A DNA stretch of 64,000 bases from Coriaria nepalensis (taxonomy: Eukaryota; Streptophyta; Magnoliopsida; Cucurbitales; Coriariaceae): NCBI GenBank assembly GCA_027186245.1, contig CP114481.1, positions 56,056,569-56,120,568 on the forward strand. The letters run 5' to 3'. The notes below the pieces were generated by a model. The model searched no databases. It saw only the letters and a list, made by a program, of their open reading frames with translations, and had not been told where the DNA came from. The number at the start of each line of letters is the position of its first letter. Position 1 is the stretch's first letter. This document shows, in pieces, positions 25,401 to 36,292 of this stretch. The translations under genes and the position numbers were made by a program.

Positions 25401-25716
25401 AAGAACATTTTTTGAAGTGAATCGATGAAATTTTAAATGAAAAAAGGGGGGGAAAAAAAAAACTAAGACCAGTCGGTGAATAGACAACTCGATCGATTTA
25501 GCTGATGGGGTTCAGTGATTGTTTCAAAGAACCTGATTGTGTAGCCTCCCTTGTTTGGCAATGCTCGATGGGTGTCAGGGCCTGAGGAAGGGTCGCCGCA
25601 TCATAAACTGCGCGAGGCCGTAATAGTCAAGTTCATAGAGGAGTCCACATTCAACTGCACTTCGACCGAATAAAGTCACAACAATTATCTTGGTTTCTAA
25701 TCCAATTAGCACCCAC
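22425..25716. other. Long intergenic region with microsatellites
   Basis: No gene recognised on either strand. It has GA repeats at about 22468-22492 and 22616-22635, a GACTGACA/GACA array at about 24388-24428, long A-runs near 24161 and 24847, and AT-rich sequence at 22880-23740. Open frames here are short and low-complexity. Confidence 0.5.
24388..24428. repeat. GACTGACA/GACA microsatellite
   Basis: Tandem GACTGACA units grade into GACA units. A simple-sequence repeat with no evident role. Confidence 0.8.
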
Positions 25717-25788
25717 GTCGTTGTAGTATAGTGGTGAGTATTCCCGCCTGTCACGCGGGTGACCCGGGTTCGATCCCCGGCAACGGCG
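25717..25788 (+). tRNA. tRNA-Asp (anticodon GTC)
   Basis: A 72-nt cloverleaf with no intron. The acceptor stem GTCGTTG pairs with CAACGGC (one G-T pair), the A box is TAGTATAGTGG, the anticodon loop CCTGTCACG sits in stem CCCGC/GCGGG, and the B box is GGTTCGATCCC. A T-run directly after the gene (25789-25795) is a pol III terminator. It supplies Asp for translation. The same tRNA species is the primer for the gypsy element in this window. Confidence 0.97.
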
Positions 25789-25795
25789 TTTTTTT
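25789..25795 (+). terminator. RNA polymerase III T-run terminator of tRNA-Asp
   Basis: Seven consecutive T residues immediately after the last tRNA base. Confidence 0.85.
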
Positions 25796-25842
25796 CTTTA
25801 TGTCAACTAAATTTGTAAAAATATAAAAACGGCGAAATTTGG

Positions 25843-25916
25843 CGTCAAAAAGTTTAATATTGGTAAGTATTTCCGCCTGTAACGTGGGTTTATCGGGTTC
25901 GATCCCCGGCAACGGC
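25843..25916 (+). pseudogene. Degenerate second copy of tRNA-Asp
   Basis: About 55 bp downstream of the intact gene, the 3' two-thirds is repeated: TGGTAAGTATTTCCGCC, CGGGTTCGATCCCCGG and CAACGGCA. The 5' acceptor strand and A box are badly altered (GTCAAAAAGTTTAATAT in place of GTCGTTGTAGTATAG) and the T-stem junction differs. The anticodon position reads GTA instead of GTC. The B box is intact and CTTTCTTTTTT follows. Loss of acceptor pairing argues for a pseudogene. Confidence 0.85.
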
Positions 25917-26216
25917 ATCTTTCTTTTTTCCTTTTAGGAGACGCGGCGATTCCCTTTTAGATAAACTTTCGATTACCATATCGATTCTTAGCCCACTAAT
26001 ATTACGGTTATTCCTGCATTTTACGACGTGTCGTTTCAACCCCTCCCTTTCTCTCCTTTGTTTTGCTTGGATACTTCTCTCACTAATTCCACTCTGCTCC
26101 TATTTTTCCCAAGCACCCGACCTTCCAGCAACTTTACCAACTCCTCCTACGGATCCCTCCTGGTACCCCTACAAACCCATTTCAACAAACTCTCCGTCCC
26201 GACATCCCATACTAAG

Positions 26217-26735
26217 ATGCGCTCCGGCACCAGGATACAAATCACTGCCCTTGACGGCATCATAAATGTGAACTCCCTCTTCACATTCGGCGTCTTCATC
26301 GGCTTAGCCTGGACCCCTACCGATCCATCCACCACCCTCATCAAAAATAGTTCCTGTATTCCGTCCCCCTCCGTAGCCGAGGACCTTGTCTCCTTCCACG
26401 TCTACTCCTTCAGTTCCTTCCTCTTCTCCAGCCTCATCGCGCTAGGGATCAAGCAGGGAATCCGGATTTCCAATAGCCCGTTTTACCACCCTGCCGAATT
26501 CTTAGCTCGCGTCAATAGCACGCTATTACGGGTCGGAATGTTGGTTTCGGGTGTCGGGTCTGTTTTCGGATGCGGGTTCTTGATGTTGGCCCTCGTTAAT
26601 GTGGCTCAGATCAAGCTTGGTACTTTAGCTTGTGGCGGTTCTGATATTTACGCTGCTGTAATTCCGCTTGTGATTTTGGTTCCTATTGCCCTTCTCTTAT
26701 ACATCTGTGTCGTTTTGTATGCGTTTTTGGTCTAG
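26217..26735 (+). CDS. MEE60-like (maternal effect embryo arrest 60) membrane protein
   Basis: Single exon, 172 aa, from the ATG at 26217. The frame extends upstream to 26028 but only from a non-ATG codon, and family similarity starts at ITALDGIINVNSLFTFGVFI. Four hydrophobic helices are visible: near residues 18-34, 60-80 (FHVYSFSSFLFSSLIALGI), 112-137 (VGMLVSGVGSVFGCGFLML) and 150-170 (AVIPLVILVPIALLLYICVV). This matches the plant family containing Arabidopsis At5g05950 (MEE60), named for an embryo-arrest mutant; its biochemical role is unknown. No signal peptide distinct from the first helix. Confidence 0.82.
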   Translation: MRSGTRIQITALDGIINVNSLFTFGVFIGLAWTPTDPSTTLIKNSSCIPSPSVAEDLVSFHVYSFSSFLFSSLIALGIKQGIRISNSPFYHPAEFLARVNSTLLRVGMLVSGVGSVFGCGFLMLALVNVAQIKLGTLACGGSDIYAAVIPLVILVPIALLLYICVVLYAFLV

Positions 26736-27277
26736 CTCTTTTGCTCTGTTAGTTTTATATAATTATTTTTTGTTAACAGATTATGAGGGATTTTTTTATC
26801 AAAAAAATCTCTCTTTTTTAAATGTGTTGGGTATTTCTGATTTTTGGTAAATCCTCATGTCGGCAATTGAGTAAATTTGGATTGGCGGTAGTTGGTTTGA
26901 TACTTTTAAGCTATAATGCTAATTGGAGCTCTACTTTATCTCCCCTCTTTGAGAACGAGTGGTCGAGTGTAGAAGCTCTTTACCTCGTTACAATGATTGA
27001 GATGATAGTGGGTGATGGAAAGAAACAAAAGCAACAACCGTCGTTGGGTTCTGAAATTGCCTGGTAATTCCTTACAATTTACAACATTTCAATGGAGTGA
27101 GCAAGTGCTGCAATAAAAGAATTTGCATAATTGCATTTCTTTTAAAGTGCTGTCTCCACTTCAGTGTAATGGGTTTCACTGACTACCATTTGAGCTCCCT
27201 GTTTCGTTGGTTTGTGTCTATAAATGGGATTGAGAACTAGACCTTGAAGACATGGAAAGAAAAGGGAAGCTCCTAAG
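26736..27277. other. Intergenic between the MEE60-like and lipid-transfer genes
   Basis: Nothing coding recognised. Probable 3' UTR of the first gene and promoter of the second, with a TCTATAAATGGG TATA box at about 27217-27228. Confidence 0.5.
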
Positions 27278-27706
27278 ATGAAGTACATTGGCTTTCTAGT
27301 GCTGGTTTCAATTCTGAGCATCGGTTGCTTCAATATTGGAGTGAATGGAGCAGGTGAATGTGGAAGAGCATCTCCCGACACACAGGTTTTTAAGCTGATA
27401 CCATGTGCATCAGCTGCACAAGATGAGAGTGCTGAGGTTTCTGATAGATGTTGTAGTAAGGTGAAGAAGATGGGACAGAACCCAAACTGTCTTTGTGCTG
27501 TTTTGCTTTCTAACACAGCTAAGAGTGCTGGTGTGAAACCAGAAATTGCAATTACTATTCCTAAACGCTGCAAAATTTCTGATCGCCCGGTCGGTTTCAA
27601 GTGTGGAGGTTTGTTTTTGCAAGTATTCATTGATCCTGTTGCTTGGAATTGATGGAATTCTAACTTGTTTTTTGTTTTGTTTTTGGCAGCTTACACACTG
27701 CCTTGA
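27278..27706 (+). CDS. DIR1-type non-specific lipid-transfer protein
   Basis: CDS join 27278-27608, 27690-27706 (115 aa). A signal peptide (MKYIGFLVLVSILSIGCF) is followed by the eight-cysteine motif: ECGRAS, PC, DRCC, CLC, KRC and KCG. The tiny second exon adds AYTLP and a stop, giving RPVGFKCGAYTLP, the usual end of DIR1-like proteins. Reading through the donor would give a longer unrelated tail, so the spliced model is chosen. Such proteins are secreted or apoplastic, bind lysolipids or fatty-acid derivatives in a hydrophobic tunnel, and in Arabidopsis DIR1 functions in systemic acquired resistance. The specific ligand here is unknown. Confidence 0.92.
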
Positions 27707-28668
27707 AGATGCAAGTTTGATGGTGGCTAAATACTTAATGAGTATGCTGGAAAATGTGGAGTGTATCTAACTCGTTGTACCTACTTTGCATGTTTGAGTG
27801 AATGAATAATGGCTACTCTCTTGTTTGTTTTTTATTATTTACTTATGATCTGTCTCGAGTCAGCAGAGTCAGTATCGAATCCCTCAGGCATCGATATCCA
27901 TCAGTGATAAAGAGAGGATATATATATCACATCCTATAAAGGAACCAATCTGGGTTTCCCACTTATCAAAAATAATGAAAGAAGGAAAACAGAAGATAAC
28001 TTTTATAAATTTGATATTGGGATCTAACCATCCAGCCATGAACATATATAACAAATGGATATATTAGGTCCGTATTTTGACATAGAAACTCAATCTAAGC
28101 AACAAATTTGATGTCGAAAACGATTGGAACGATTTGAATGACATAACAATGGATATACCTTGTTCCCGGGACATCAACATACAACACAAGGCGTTATTTC
28201 CAAGTTAAAAAAAGTTGACTTCAATTGAACATAAAGAAAAATTGTGTCTGTAATCGACGGTTTGCTTGTAGTTTTGAGAAGTTAGGTCATGTTTCTCAGT
28301 TTGTTATTGTCTTGACAGACAAGCCATGCACAAGAAGAAGCATGAGAGGTTCATAATGTAAGTAAAGCAACGTACATTTAAGATTAAGTTGTCTGGCCTC
28401 TCTCTCTCTCTCTCTCTTTAAGTATATATATAGATACATATATGATTCAATTTATTTACTAAGTTATTTTCACACATCATAGAGTTCCATGCTACCTCTC
28501 ACCAACCCATCAACATAGTCCTGAAGCTGCACCCACACAAACAAATGCAACTTTCAATTGATTAGGGCAAACACAATTGCTAACACAAATATTAAACAAC
28601 ATGATGATGATGCTTAATTACCCGTCGAAAGGTGGGGATCTCGCGTGCATTCATTGACAAGGAAGGTA
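27707..28668. other. Intergenic between convergent genes
   Basis: 3' UTR regions of the lipid-transfer gene (+) and SIS-like gene (-). A CT microsatellite lies at about 28398-28418. No other gene seen. Confidence 0.5.
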
Positions 28669-28789
28669 TCAGTAGTAAAGCGAGCCTGCACTCAAATCCA
28701 AAAATATTGAAAATTAAAAAACAAGCAGAGCCTCTAAAAAGACTAATAGTGATAATAATAGTAATATAATTATTATTAAAAGATTAGTG

Positions 28790-28833
<44 letters not shown>

Positions 28834-29781
28834 CATAAAAAAAATATACCCTGCCACCAGTTTCCTCTAGAAGCAGAGTTAGAGTTGTTTCCATTTCCAT
28901 CCTGATCATCTCCCCCATCTTTCTTGAACTGGAACACAAGTAACGTAACACACGATTTCATCATCATCATAGATCAGATATGATGATTGTAACAAATTAG
29001 GAGTAATGGAGGAATAACATATACATACATATATATATATATATATATTAAAGATGCTTACAGTAGGGAACTGAGATTCAGTTGGCCTGGTTCTAGGGGA
29101 ATAATTTTCTTGGCCCCCATAGAGGATGGATGAACTAAAGTAGCATGGCTCCACGCTGGATGCATTCTCATACATATCTTTACTTCCACTTCCACTTTTG
29201 CTGTTTCTACTAAGATTCTCTGTATGCATAAAAAGGGCCAAGTTTCATTGTTTTGGACGTATGATCTAATATTATGTATGACTAATTGCTTTGCTTTATC
29301 TATGTTGCAGGTCCTATAAACACACCTGTATTTCCACCTTTTCCACTCCCACCTGCTTGATATTCATAATCCTGCCTTCTTACCCCCCCATCCAGCACCT
29401 GGTAAGTATATCAAAAAAACAATGATTCAGAACAAAAAGTAATGAAAAAGAAAAATGAAAAATAATAGTGTAATTCTGGGGTTCATCTCTTTGAACACAA
29501 AGTGACCATATGTAGTTATATATATAAATTACAATAAAATTGAAAAGGATTACCATAATACATAGTGTCGGGAAAACCTGCGTGCAATTTACTTACATGA
29601 AATTTAGAAAATAGTAATTAACCTGAGTTGGGTGAGGGAAAATAGAGCCAAAAATTCCAGTAGTGGAGGGTGAAATTGCTGAGGAGGAATCTCTTGGACC
29701 AAACAGATGATCCAAATTAGTCATGGTCGATGATGATGATGATGATGATGAGCCCGACCCAACTTTCAAGGACTTCTCCAT
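28669..29781 (-). CDS. SIS-like (SALT INDUCED SERINE RICH) plant-specific protein
   Basis: CDS complement of join 28669-28685, 28850-28928, 29062-29219, 29326-29398, 29623-29781 (161 aa). The N-terminus has an eight-Ser run, then LDHLFGPRDSSSAIS and GIFGSIFPHPTQ. Later blocks are SSVEPCYFSSSILYGGQENY and SNSASRGNWWQGSLYY at the C-terminus, the last three residues coming from a 17-bp final exon. These blocks match a small plant family that includes Arabidopsis At5g02020 (SIS, from memory). The protein is disordered-looking with no known domain; in Arabidopsis SIS is linked to salt tolerance, mechanism unknown. An AT microsatellite (28794-28831) lies in intron 4. ABRE-type G-box motifs and a TATA box occur upstream. 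Confidence 0.85.
28794..28831. repeat. AT dinucleotide microsatellite in an intron of the SIS-like gene
   Basis: About 19 uninterrupted AT units directly downstream of exon 4 of the minus-strand gene. Likely length-polymorphic. Confidence 0.9.
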
Positions 29782-30000
29782 AGGAAGATCGTTACTTGTT
29801 ATAACTAATTAACAAAGAAAGAAAGCAAGCTAGATATCAACAAGTTGTGGTACTTTTGAGATGAAGTTTGATAGTTAACTTATAACGGCCAAACACAAAC
29901 CAAGTTTGAAGGAAGGAAAGAACTTGGATAAGATTTTCTTAAAGAGGCACGTGAAGATTTCAGGTTTGCTCGATGAGGAGGAAATGGAAACTGTCTGCAC

Positions 30001-30181
30001 TATTTATAAGCCCCCTTAAATTCCCCCCGCCCCCCAAAAAATAAAAATAAAAATAAAAATTATTCATGCATGCATGCATGTAGAAGATTAATATATGATC
30101 AGGTATGGATGCGTTTTTTGATGCCCATGTGCCTTCATTGAATGCTTGCATATCTAATCTGTTTACGTGTCCGACACGTGG
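30001..30181 (-). promoter_or_regulatory. Promoter of the SIS-like gene: TATA box and ABRE/G-box motifs
   Basis: On the minus strand TTATAAATA (about 30001-30009) is a TATA box some 220 bp before the ATG. Upstream, the strand-symmetric CACGTG core occurs in ACACGTGG (30174-30181), and ACGTGT at 30165-30170. A further CACGTG is at 29948-29953. Paired ACGT cores of this kind are typical ABA-responsive elements, which suits a salt-induced gene. The link is inferred. Confidence 0.5.
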
Positions 30182-30524
30182 GTGTTTAGGTGGGGCCCAA
30201 GTCGACTGCTATCTATTTGTCCATTCCCCATACTATAATCTTTGACCTGTCCCTTTTTTCTCGAGTCTGCGTCTCTGCTGTGTCTCTCAATGATGTTCCC
30301 CTCTGTCGTCCCTCCCTATGTGGGACCATCTTAAAGAAGACAGAAAACAAAGGGAGGTAGAAATGTAGGGCATGGATAGTTCAAAAAGAATAGGATGGCT
30401 CGGGTTTATCTTTTCTCCCCACCACTGGAATCAAAATAGAATGTCGGTATAACTATTTTTAATTCCTATATATAACCCTTTTCTAACATATATGGTGCAT
30501 TCAACATCTCCTGTTTAATTCAAA

Positions 30525-30558
<34 letters not shown>

Positions 30559-33216
30559 TAATATCGTACACATATATACCATAATGTCTTGTAATTAGAC
30601 GTTAGTTGGTTGATCTGTCTTTAGTTAATATTCATTTTGCGTCATGTTTGATTATCAAAGACGTTAATATTCATTTTAGTTAGTATTAGACGTTATAATT
30701 GTAATTACATTACCGATCCTACTTCTATGATATAGGCTAAATGGTTAATTAACCTAATATAATGGTTACTTGACGTTTAACTGTAAAGACATGGACGTGA
30801 AAAGGGACACGTGTTATCAAAGACAGTAAAGCGGTTTAAAACTCCTAATCATTGATTAGTTAGTTGATTAAGTTAGCGTTTCATATTTTGATACTTATCT
30901 GTTGATTCACTTTTGATGATCAATTGATCGCTTCTATACATGTAGACGGACCATAGGCCCGTTGTAGCTGTTGAAGTGATCGTGTCGATCGTGAGTTGTC
31001 ACGTGATTCCATAAGGAGATATTAATGGATAAGGTGATAGGCTCAACTTGAATTCGCTCACTTTATGCCGTGGATGCGCCAATTTAGAATACACCAATAT
31101 CCTGATTAAGTTTCCTATCACTTTTTAGATTTTTAGCCAAAAAAAAATGTCAAATAAGATTATATGGTAAGACGCCCATATAATTAACCAAAGATACGCA
31201 GATTATATAGATATATGCTTCATATATATGTAATATATAGCTTGTGGGGCACGTGATAGATTCAGAGAAGATTTACATATCGAAGAGTTCTAGATTGATT
31301 AATAATGAATGAATGCATGCATGGACGGTGTGGCTGATTCTGAATCAATGAATTGTTTACTGTGCTGATCGAAGAGTTGCCTAACATATTCTCCTCTTCT
31401 GTTTCTATCCACAAATCCCAGATATCTGTCGACACAGAAAAAGAGCACCTAGAAAAGTGTCCCTTTTTGTGTGTTGTTGTGATAGGTAACACCATCTTTT
31501 GTGCTCTCAACGCTGTGTTTGATTCCACAGATTTGCATGTTAGGATTAACCGGAATATGCACCCAAATATGGACATCTTGTTTGATGCAAAGTAAGATTT
31601 TCTTAAGCTTGACTTGTTTGAAAGTCATGAAACCTTAGCTAATGAAGGATGAAGTGTTGAGGGTTGAATTTTTTATTGCCGATTGAATTGGCGTTGACTA
31701 GCAGTTAGAGGAAGTTTTTTGGAGTTTGTAGGAAGTGACATCAGGACAATTGATCAAGAAATGAAGAAGTCAGAATCCCAAGAAGTTGATTGTGTAGAGT
31801 TGTAGAAGTCTAGTCTGTAGATATGTATGTTTTTTGGTTAATTAATGATTCAATTTGTGTTGGCATCGATTCCAACAAGATTGACATAAAGAATATGTTG
31901 TCTAAAAACTAATCCAGAAGCATTGGAGGTATAGAGGTCAAAATCATAAATTGAAGTTCTATTTATTTTGATAGTTGTACTTTTAAAAATTTTATGATTT
32001 TTGTGCTTGTCCTCAGTATATGATGTAAGTGAAAAATAATAATAAAAGCTCGGATTTGATTTTAAAGATTATAAAGATGCATTAATTAATATACTATTCA
32101 TGTACTTGTATTGTTTATTATTTAGTTTTTTACTTTCTCAAAATCAAATTTCCTACAAGTTTACTTCAAAACAAGTGTTCTATTTTTATTACTCTCTCTC
32201 TCTCTCTCAATTCATTCATCAATCTCGAATTCTTACATGGCCTACCCAATTAGAATAACTTATATTAAGAATACGCATTTGATTAAAAGTGAGAAAAGAA
32301 TATACATGTATGTGACATGAATACATGATATGGGCAAACCCTAAAACATGTCTGGGACTTCCTTTTTTGGGTGAAACATTGACTTTTTAAATCAACTAAA
32401 AATCTTCCCCTTAAGTGATGTGAGACGAATTCTAACACTTCCCCTAAAAACATGATGTCATGATAAATTGATGAGCTCAATAATTTATTCTCCTAAAATA
32501 TTTTATATAGAAAGACGAAACTCTTAACTTATAAACTAACTAAAAATATTATCTTTAAGTGATGTAAGACGAATTCTAATAAGCATTAAGTATTGATAGT
32601 TACTAGTAAGACATGAAATTGGTAATTTTATTTTATTTGGCAAAGTAAGGACGTAAATAGTCAAATTCTTCTTACTCTAGTACCGGAACAATATATGAAC
32701 CTAGTAAAAAAACAACAGAAATGTACATGATAATTTGATATGACAATTAAGATATGTGTTAAGAGTTTGTATTGGTTGACTGATAAAATTTGAACATCCT
32801 CTTTCTTTGAGTTAGTTTTTGGGAATACCAAGTTCTATATATTCGGATCTATTTATAATGAAATCATAATTGAGACATGATGTTAAAATTTATGTTTGAA
32901 TTAGTTTTTGAAAATACCGAATTCTATATATTTCAGATTTATTTATCATAATTGAGGCATGATATTAAAATTTATGTTTGTCTCACGTCTAAAATTGATT
33001 GGGCCATTAAAGTATATATACATAGTTTAAGTGTTCAATTCATTTGAACTACCTTTTTAGGTCTGAAATTTACCCATATTCATTTTTTCAATATAATCTA
33101 GGTGTTATGAAATATGCCACTGTCTAGCCAAGCGAAGCTAGCTAGAAAGAAACTCGTCCCATCACATAATGGCCAAAAGGCAAAGGGAAAATGCACAAGT
33201 ATAACGAAGAGAATAA
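30182..33216. other. Repeat-rich intergenic region
   Basis: No gene recognised. It holds an AT microsatellite (about 30527-30555), diverged repeats around GTGATGT.AGACGAATTCTAA (32413-32434 and 32559-32580) and a two-copy tandem repeat at 32812-32980. An 80-codon frame at 31353-31595 resembles no family I know. Confidence 0.5.
32812..32980. repeat. Two-copy tandem repeat, about 85 bp unit
   Basis: TTAGTTTTTGGGAATACC...TTATGTTTGA (32812-32898) is repeated with substitutions and a small deletion at 32900-32980. Probably transposon debris. Confidence 0.7.
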
Positions 33217-33906
33217 GAGGTCGTTTGGTTTTTTAAAAAGAGCGAGAATGAGAATGAGTATTAATTGATTTAATTTTTATTCTATTATTTGATTTCTTAT
33301 AATTTATTTTGAAAAGTCAATTTTCTTTTTCAAAATGGCAAAAATAGGGAATAGTGATTGATAAAGGAATAGTAGGTAATGAATGAGAATTGACAAGATT
33401 TGGCTAATGCATTCCCACCCATTTCTCACCAAAAATTTCTAACTTTATCCGATTTGTGAATCATCCGGCATTTCTAATTTTATATCCGATCGAAATTGAT
33501 CCGATTTTTTTTTCTTTTTTTTTTTTCATTTTTTTTTCTTTCTTTTTTGTTTTTTTTCTTAAATCTGATCTGATCCGATCAGAAGGGTAATTCGAGTAGC
33601 GGTCGGATATTTGATCCGACTGTAACCTGAAAGTCCGTTAATAATTCGGTCGGATGATCCGACCTAATTTGGTTTGTATTTTTTAAATCCGACCGATCCG
33701 ATCCAGGTCGAATCGGATTAAAAATGCTCATCTTTAATAAGGTCTCCCCTTCACTATCAAACGGTGGAATTATTGGAAATAAGAAATGAAATTGGTCATT
33801 CTCTGATACAAGCAAACAATTGAATGAAAATACTCTCATTCTCACTAATTCCTTAAAATTCAGATTCATTATCATTCTCGCATTTTTTAGGAAACCAAAT
33901 GACTGC
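33217..33906. mobile_element. PIF/Harbinger-type MITE
   Basis: About 690 bp flanked by TAA on both sides (33214-33216 and 33907-33909). Terminal inverted repeats: the left end reads GAGGTCGTTTGGTTTTTTAA and the reverse complement of the right end reads GCAGTCATTTGGTTTCCTAA. Similarity continues inward through GCGAGAATGA.AATGA, so repeats are about 45 bp or more. TAA target duplication plus (G)TTTGGTT ends is the pattern of plant Tourist/Harbinger MITEs. The interior has T-rich sequence and repeated GATCCGA units (33550-33720), with no transposase. Confidence 0.85.
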
Positions 33907-34802
33907 TAAAAGTCATTACATAGGGAATCGAATTCTTAGGATTGATAATATCTCTTTTAAGATTTTTATTAAAACTTCGTAAGAGGAGGATTATTGACCC
34001 CTTCAATTCCTCCATCACTGGAATCGATACCCAACCATTCAAACTACTTATAGAAAACGCCTTTATGACATTCCCTCACGGTTAATAAAGTGTTAAGTTG
34101 TAATTGCAAGCCACATAATTAAGCTTTGTTTTGACTCAAAGATCGAGTAGTGCAGCAAGTTGGGCAATTTGTTTGTGAATGTGCAACTTTGTTGGTCAAA
34201 ATGATGAGACTGCTCATTTTGGTCAAATCGATTTTATAGGCCAGTAGCCGGCCGGTGGAGAATACACAGAAAAAAGAAAAAAAAAAGTTGGAATGGACAT
34301 ATCTCGATATGCTCAATTCGTGTCGAATTCAACGACGAATTTCAAAAGCAGTTCTTGATTTTGGGCCATATATTAACTTCTTCATGTTTGGCCGGAATTA
34401 AGATGATCAATTTTCCACGCCATTTTCAATTATTGCATGTAATTTGGTAGGAAGTAGTACAGAATAATTATCGATCGATCGACGAGTTCTTTAAAGTTTG
34501 AAGTGTGCATCTTTTGCTTACCTTTCAAACATGTTGGTATTTTACTGTTTCTCAAATGTCAAAAAGAAAGTAATCAACTGATCTTTATCCGATTCCATAT
34601 GCAGTACTAGTACGCCACCCACTGACTATATTATCATAAAACGTGTAACATTTATTAGAGATGATAAACGCACACATATAACCGTATACGTACGTATATA
34701 TATAACCGGACTATAAGCATATACAACATACTATATAGTATATATATGAATTACAAAACCCATTCCTTTTATTTCTATATATAAACTATATAGATAAACT
34801 AA
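33907..34802. other. Intergenic
   Basis: No gene seen. AT-rich with TATATA runs near 34690-34790, ending at the cysteine-rich peptide gene's stop codon. Confidence 0.5.
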
Positions 34803-35175
34803 TTAATTGTCATGTTTCCAAAGAAAGCATATGATATGCGCACAAGACATATCCCACGTAGTGCTTCTTCTGCATTCTCCCTCTAATCCATCACAACACT
34901 TGCACACCACCCCCAGTGTCTGGATTAACATCTTCGTATTCACTTTATCATTACCATGCACCAAAATTAGTTATTTATTAGCATCATGACTAAGCTCCTA
35001 ATTTGGTTTATAACGAAATTGAATTAATAAATAGGACCAAATTCCGTAATCTAAATTACTGACCTTGGAGTTTTCTGTACTGTGATATGGGCCTGCTAGT
35101 AGCCTCTGCAAAATTTGCTGCAATTATCATGAAGAGGAAGACGATGAGTATTCCAGGTAGATGCCGAAGCTCCAT
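34803..35175 (-). CDS. Small secreted cysteine-rich peptide (LGVVCKCCDG family)
   Basis: Two short exons, complement of join 34803-34942, 35064-35175 (83 aa). Exon 1 encodes MELRHLPGILIVFLFMIIAA then NFAEATSRPI, a typical signal peptide, and ends at CAAG|GTCAGT. Exon 2 starts after AAAG and encodes KMLIQTLGVVCKCCDG, GECRRSTTWDMSC and ICFLWKHDN. The mature part has six Cys (C.CC, C, C, C), matching a plant family I recall with TLGVVCKCCDG...C...W...C...LQCLPWK. The role of that family is unknown to me; secreted peptide signal, protease inhibitor-like or defence peptide are all open. The total is divisible by three and all stops fall outside the exons. The acceptor (ATAAAG) is weak, the main uncertainty. 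Confidence 0.72.
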
Positions 35176-35925
35176 GACTATCCTGCTCCTGCTATATAAT
35201 TGATATGTTGTATTTATTTTCTATTCCAACTTGACTAACGTAGATTCTAACCAGTTCAAGATTAAGATCTAATATAGCAAACTATCGCAAACCAATCAAA
35301 ATGGCAAAGAAAAACATTAAAAAAAAATACCGGAAATTATCGTGGTTCTCCAAATTGGGTACATCCATATTGAGCTCAGGTCAAAATCATATATCACACC
35401 ATTATAGCGATATCTCAATACAAACATAAGATTACAATAGTCTCAGATCTTAGATCTCAATCTTTCTATCAGATATCTAACGAGAATCATATAACATAAA
35501 AAAACGTAATTTACACATATACCATGTTTACTAAAAAATTAAAAGAAAAGTATAGAGAGATTATAAGCCGATAACCAAAAAACTCTAAAAATCGCCTTTT
35601 AGAGGGAGAGAGAGCCCAAAACTAAAGTATCATCGTGCGTCTCGGAAAAAAAGAAGGATTAAGTGTCACGAATAAAGCGTAATAGTTGAGTTATAGAGCG
35701 CATCAAGTCTATAGATTATTAGTAAGAGACATGGGCCAAATATACAACTCAATGTGGGCCTCAGGCTTCACATTTCCGCCCACCAGGATATAAACGAACT
35801 GGTAGCGAATTAGAATCAAGGAGGACAAATCATAATATATATATAGTTAATGAAGAGTTTGTGGATGTTCTTATTATGCAGACTATGGTTCTTCATAAGC
35901 AAGTCTGAAGGGATTTTTGAGTTTC

Positions 35926-36292
35926 TGTTACTGTTACATCGGCCAACCAAGTTCAGTTTATTGTTCTCTAGTTATTCAAGCTGATTGAGGAGTTTTGGAG
36001 ATTTTCAAGATATTGGTAGTCAAACTTGGAGATCAAGTATTTGGCATTATCTATAGCTGCTGTCTTTGACAGTGAAAGCACACTGTGTTACTGTCAAAGC
36101 TGTTTTGTCTTTTATGATTGTTTTTAGGCAAGGTTAAAGCATTACTTTAGTAGCTTATTTTTAGCTTAGTCATTTCTTGCTTTTTCATTCTTGTAATATA
36201 TACCCTAGTTTTATTACCGAATATAGAAGAAGCCATTTTCACAGAAAGGAGAGGTTATCTTTCTGATAGAACAAAGCTTCAAGCTTCTAACA
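35926..36292 (+). mobile_element. Candidate solo LTR
   Basis: A 367-bp segment begins TGTTACTGTTACA and ends CTTCTAACA, giving TGTTA...TAACA ends as in copia LTRs. It has a plausible internal polyadenylation region (TTGTAATATATACC). I see no 5-bp target duplication and no adjacent primer-binding site, so this is tentative. Confidence 0.3.

Noticed and set aside
25843..25916. Second functional tRNA gene (Tyr anticodon)
   Set aside because: The acceptor stem and A box do not form; better explained as a decayed tRNA-Asp copy.
26028..26216. N-terminal extension of the MEE60-like protein
   Set aside because: Opens only from GTG; family similarity starts after the ATG at 26217.
31353..31595. 80-codon frame in repeat-rich DNA
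   Set aside because: No known motif, signal peptide or splice-supported extension.
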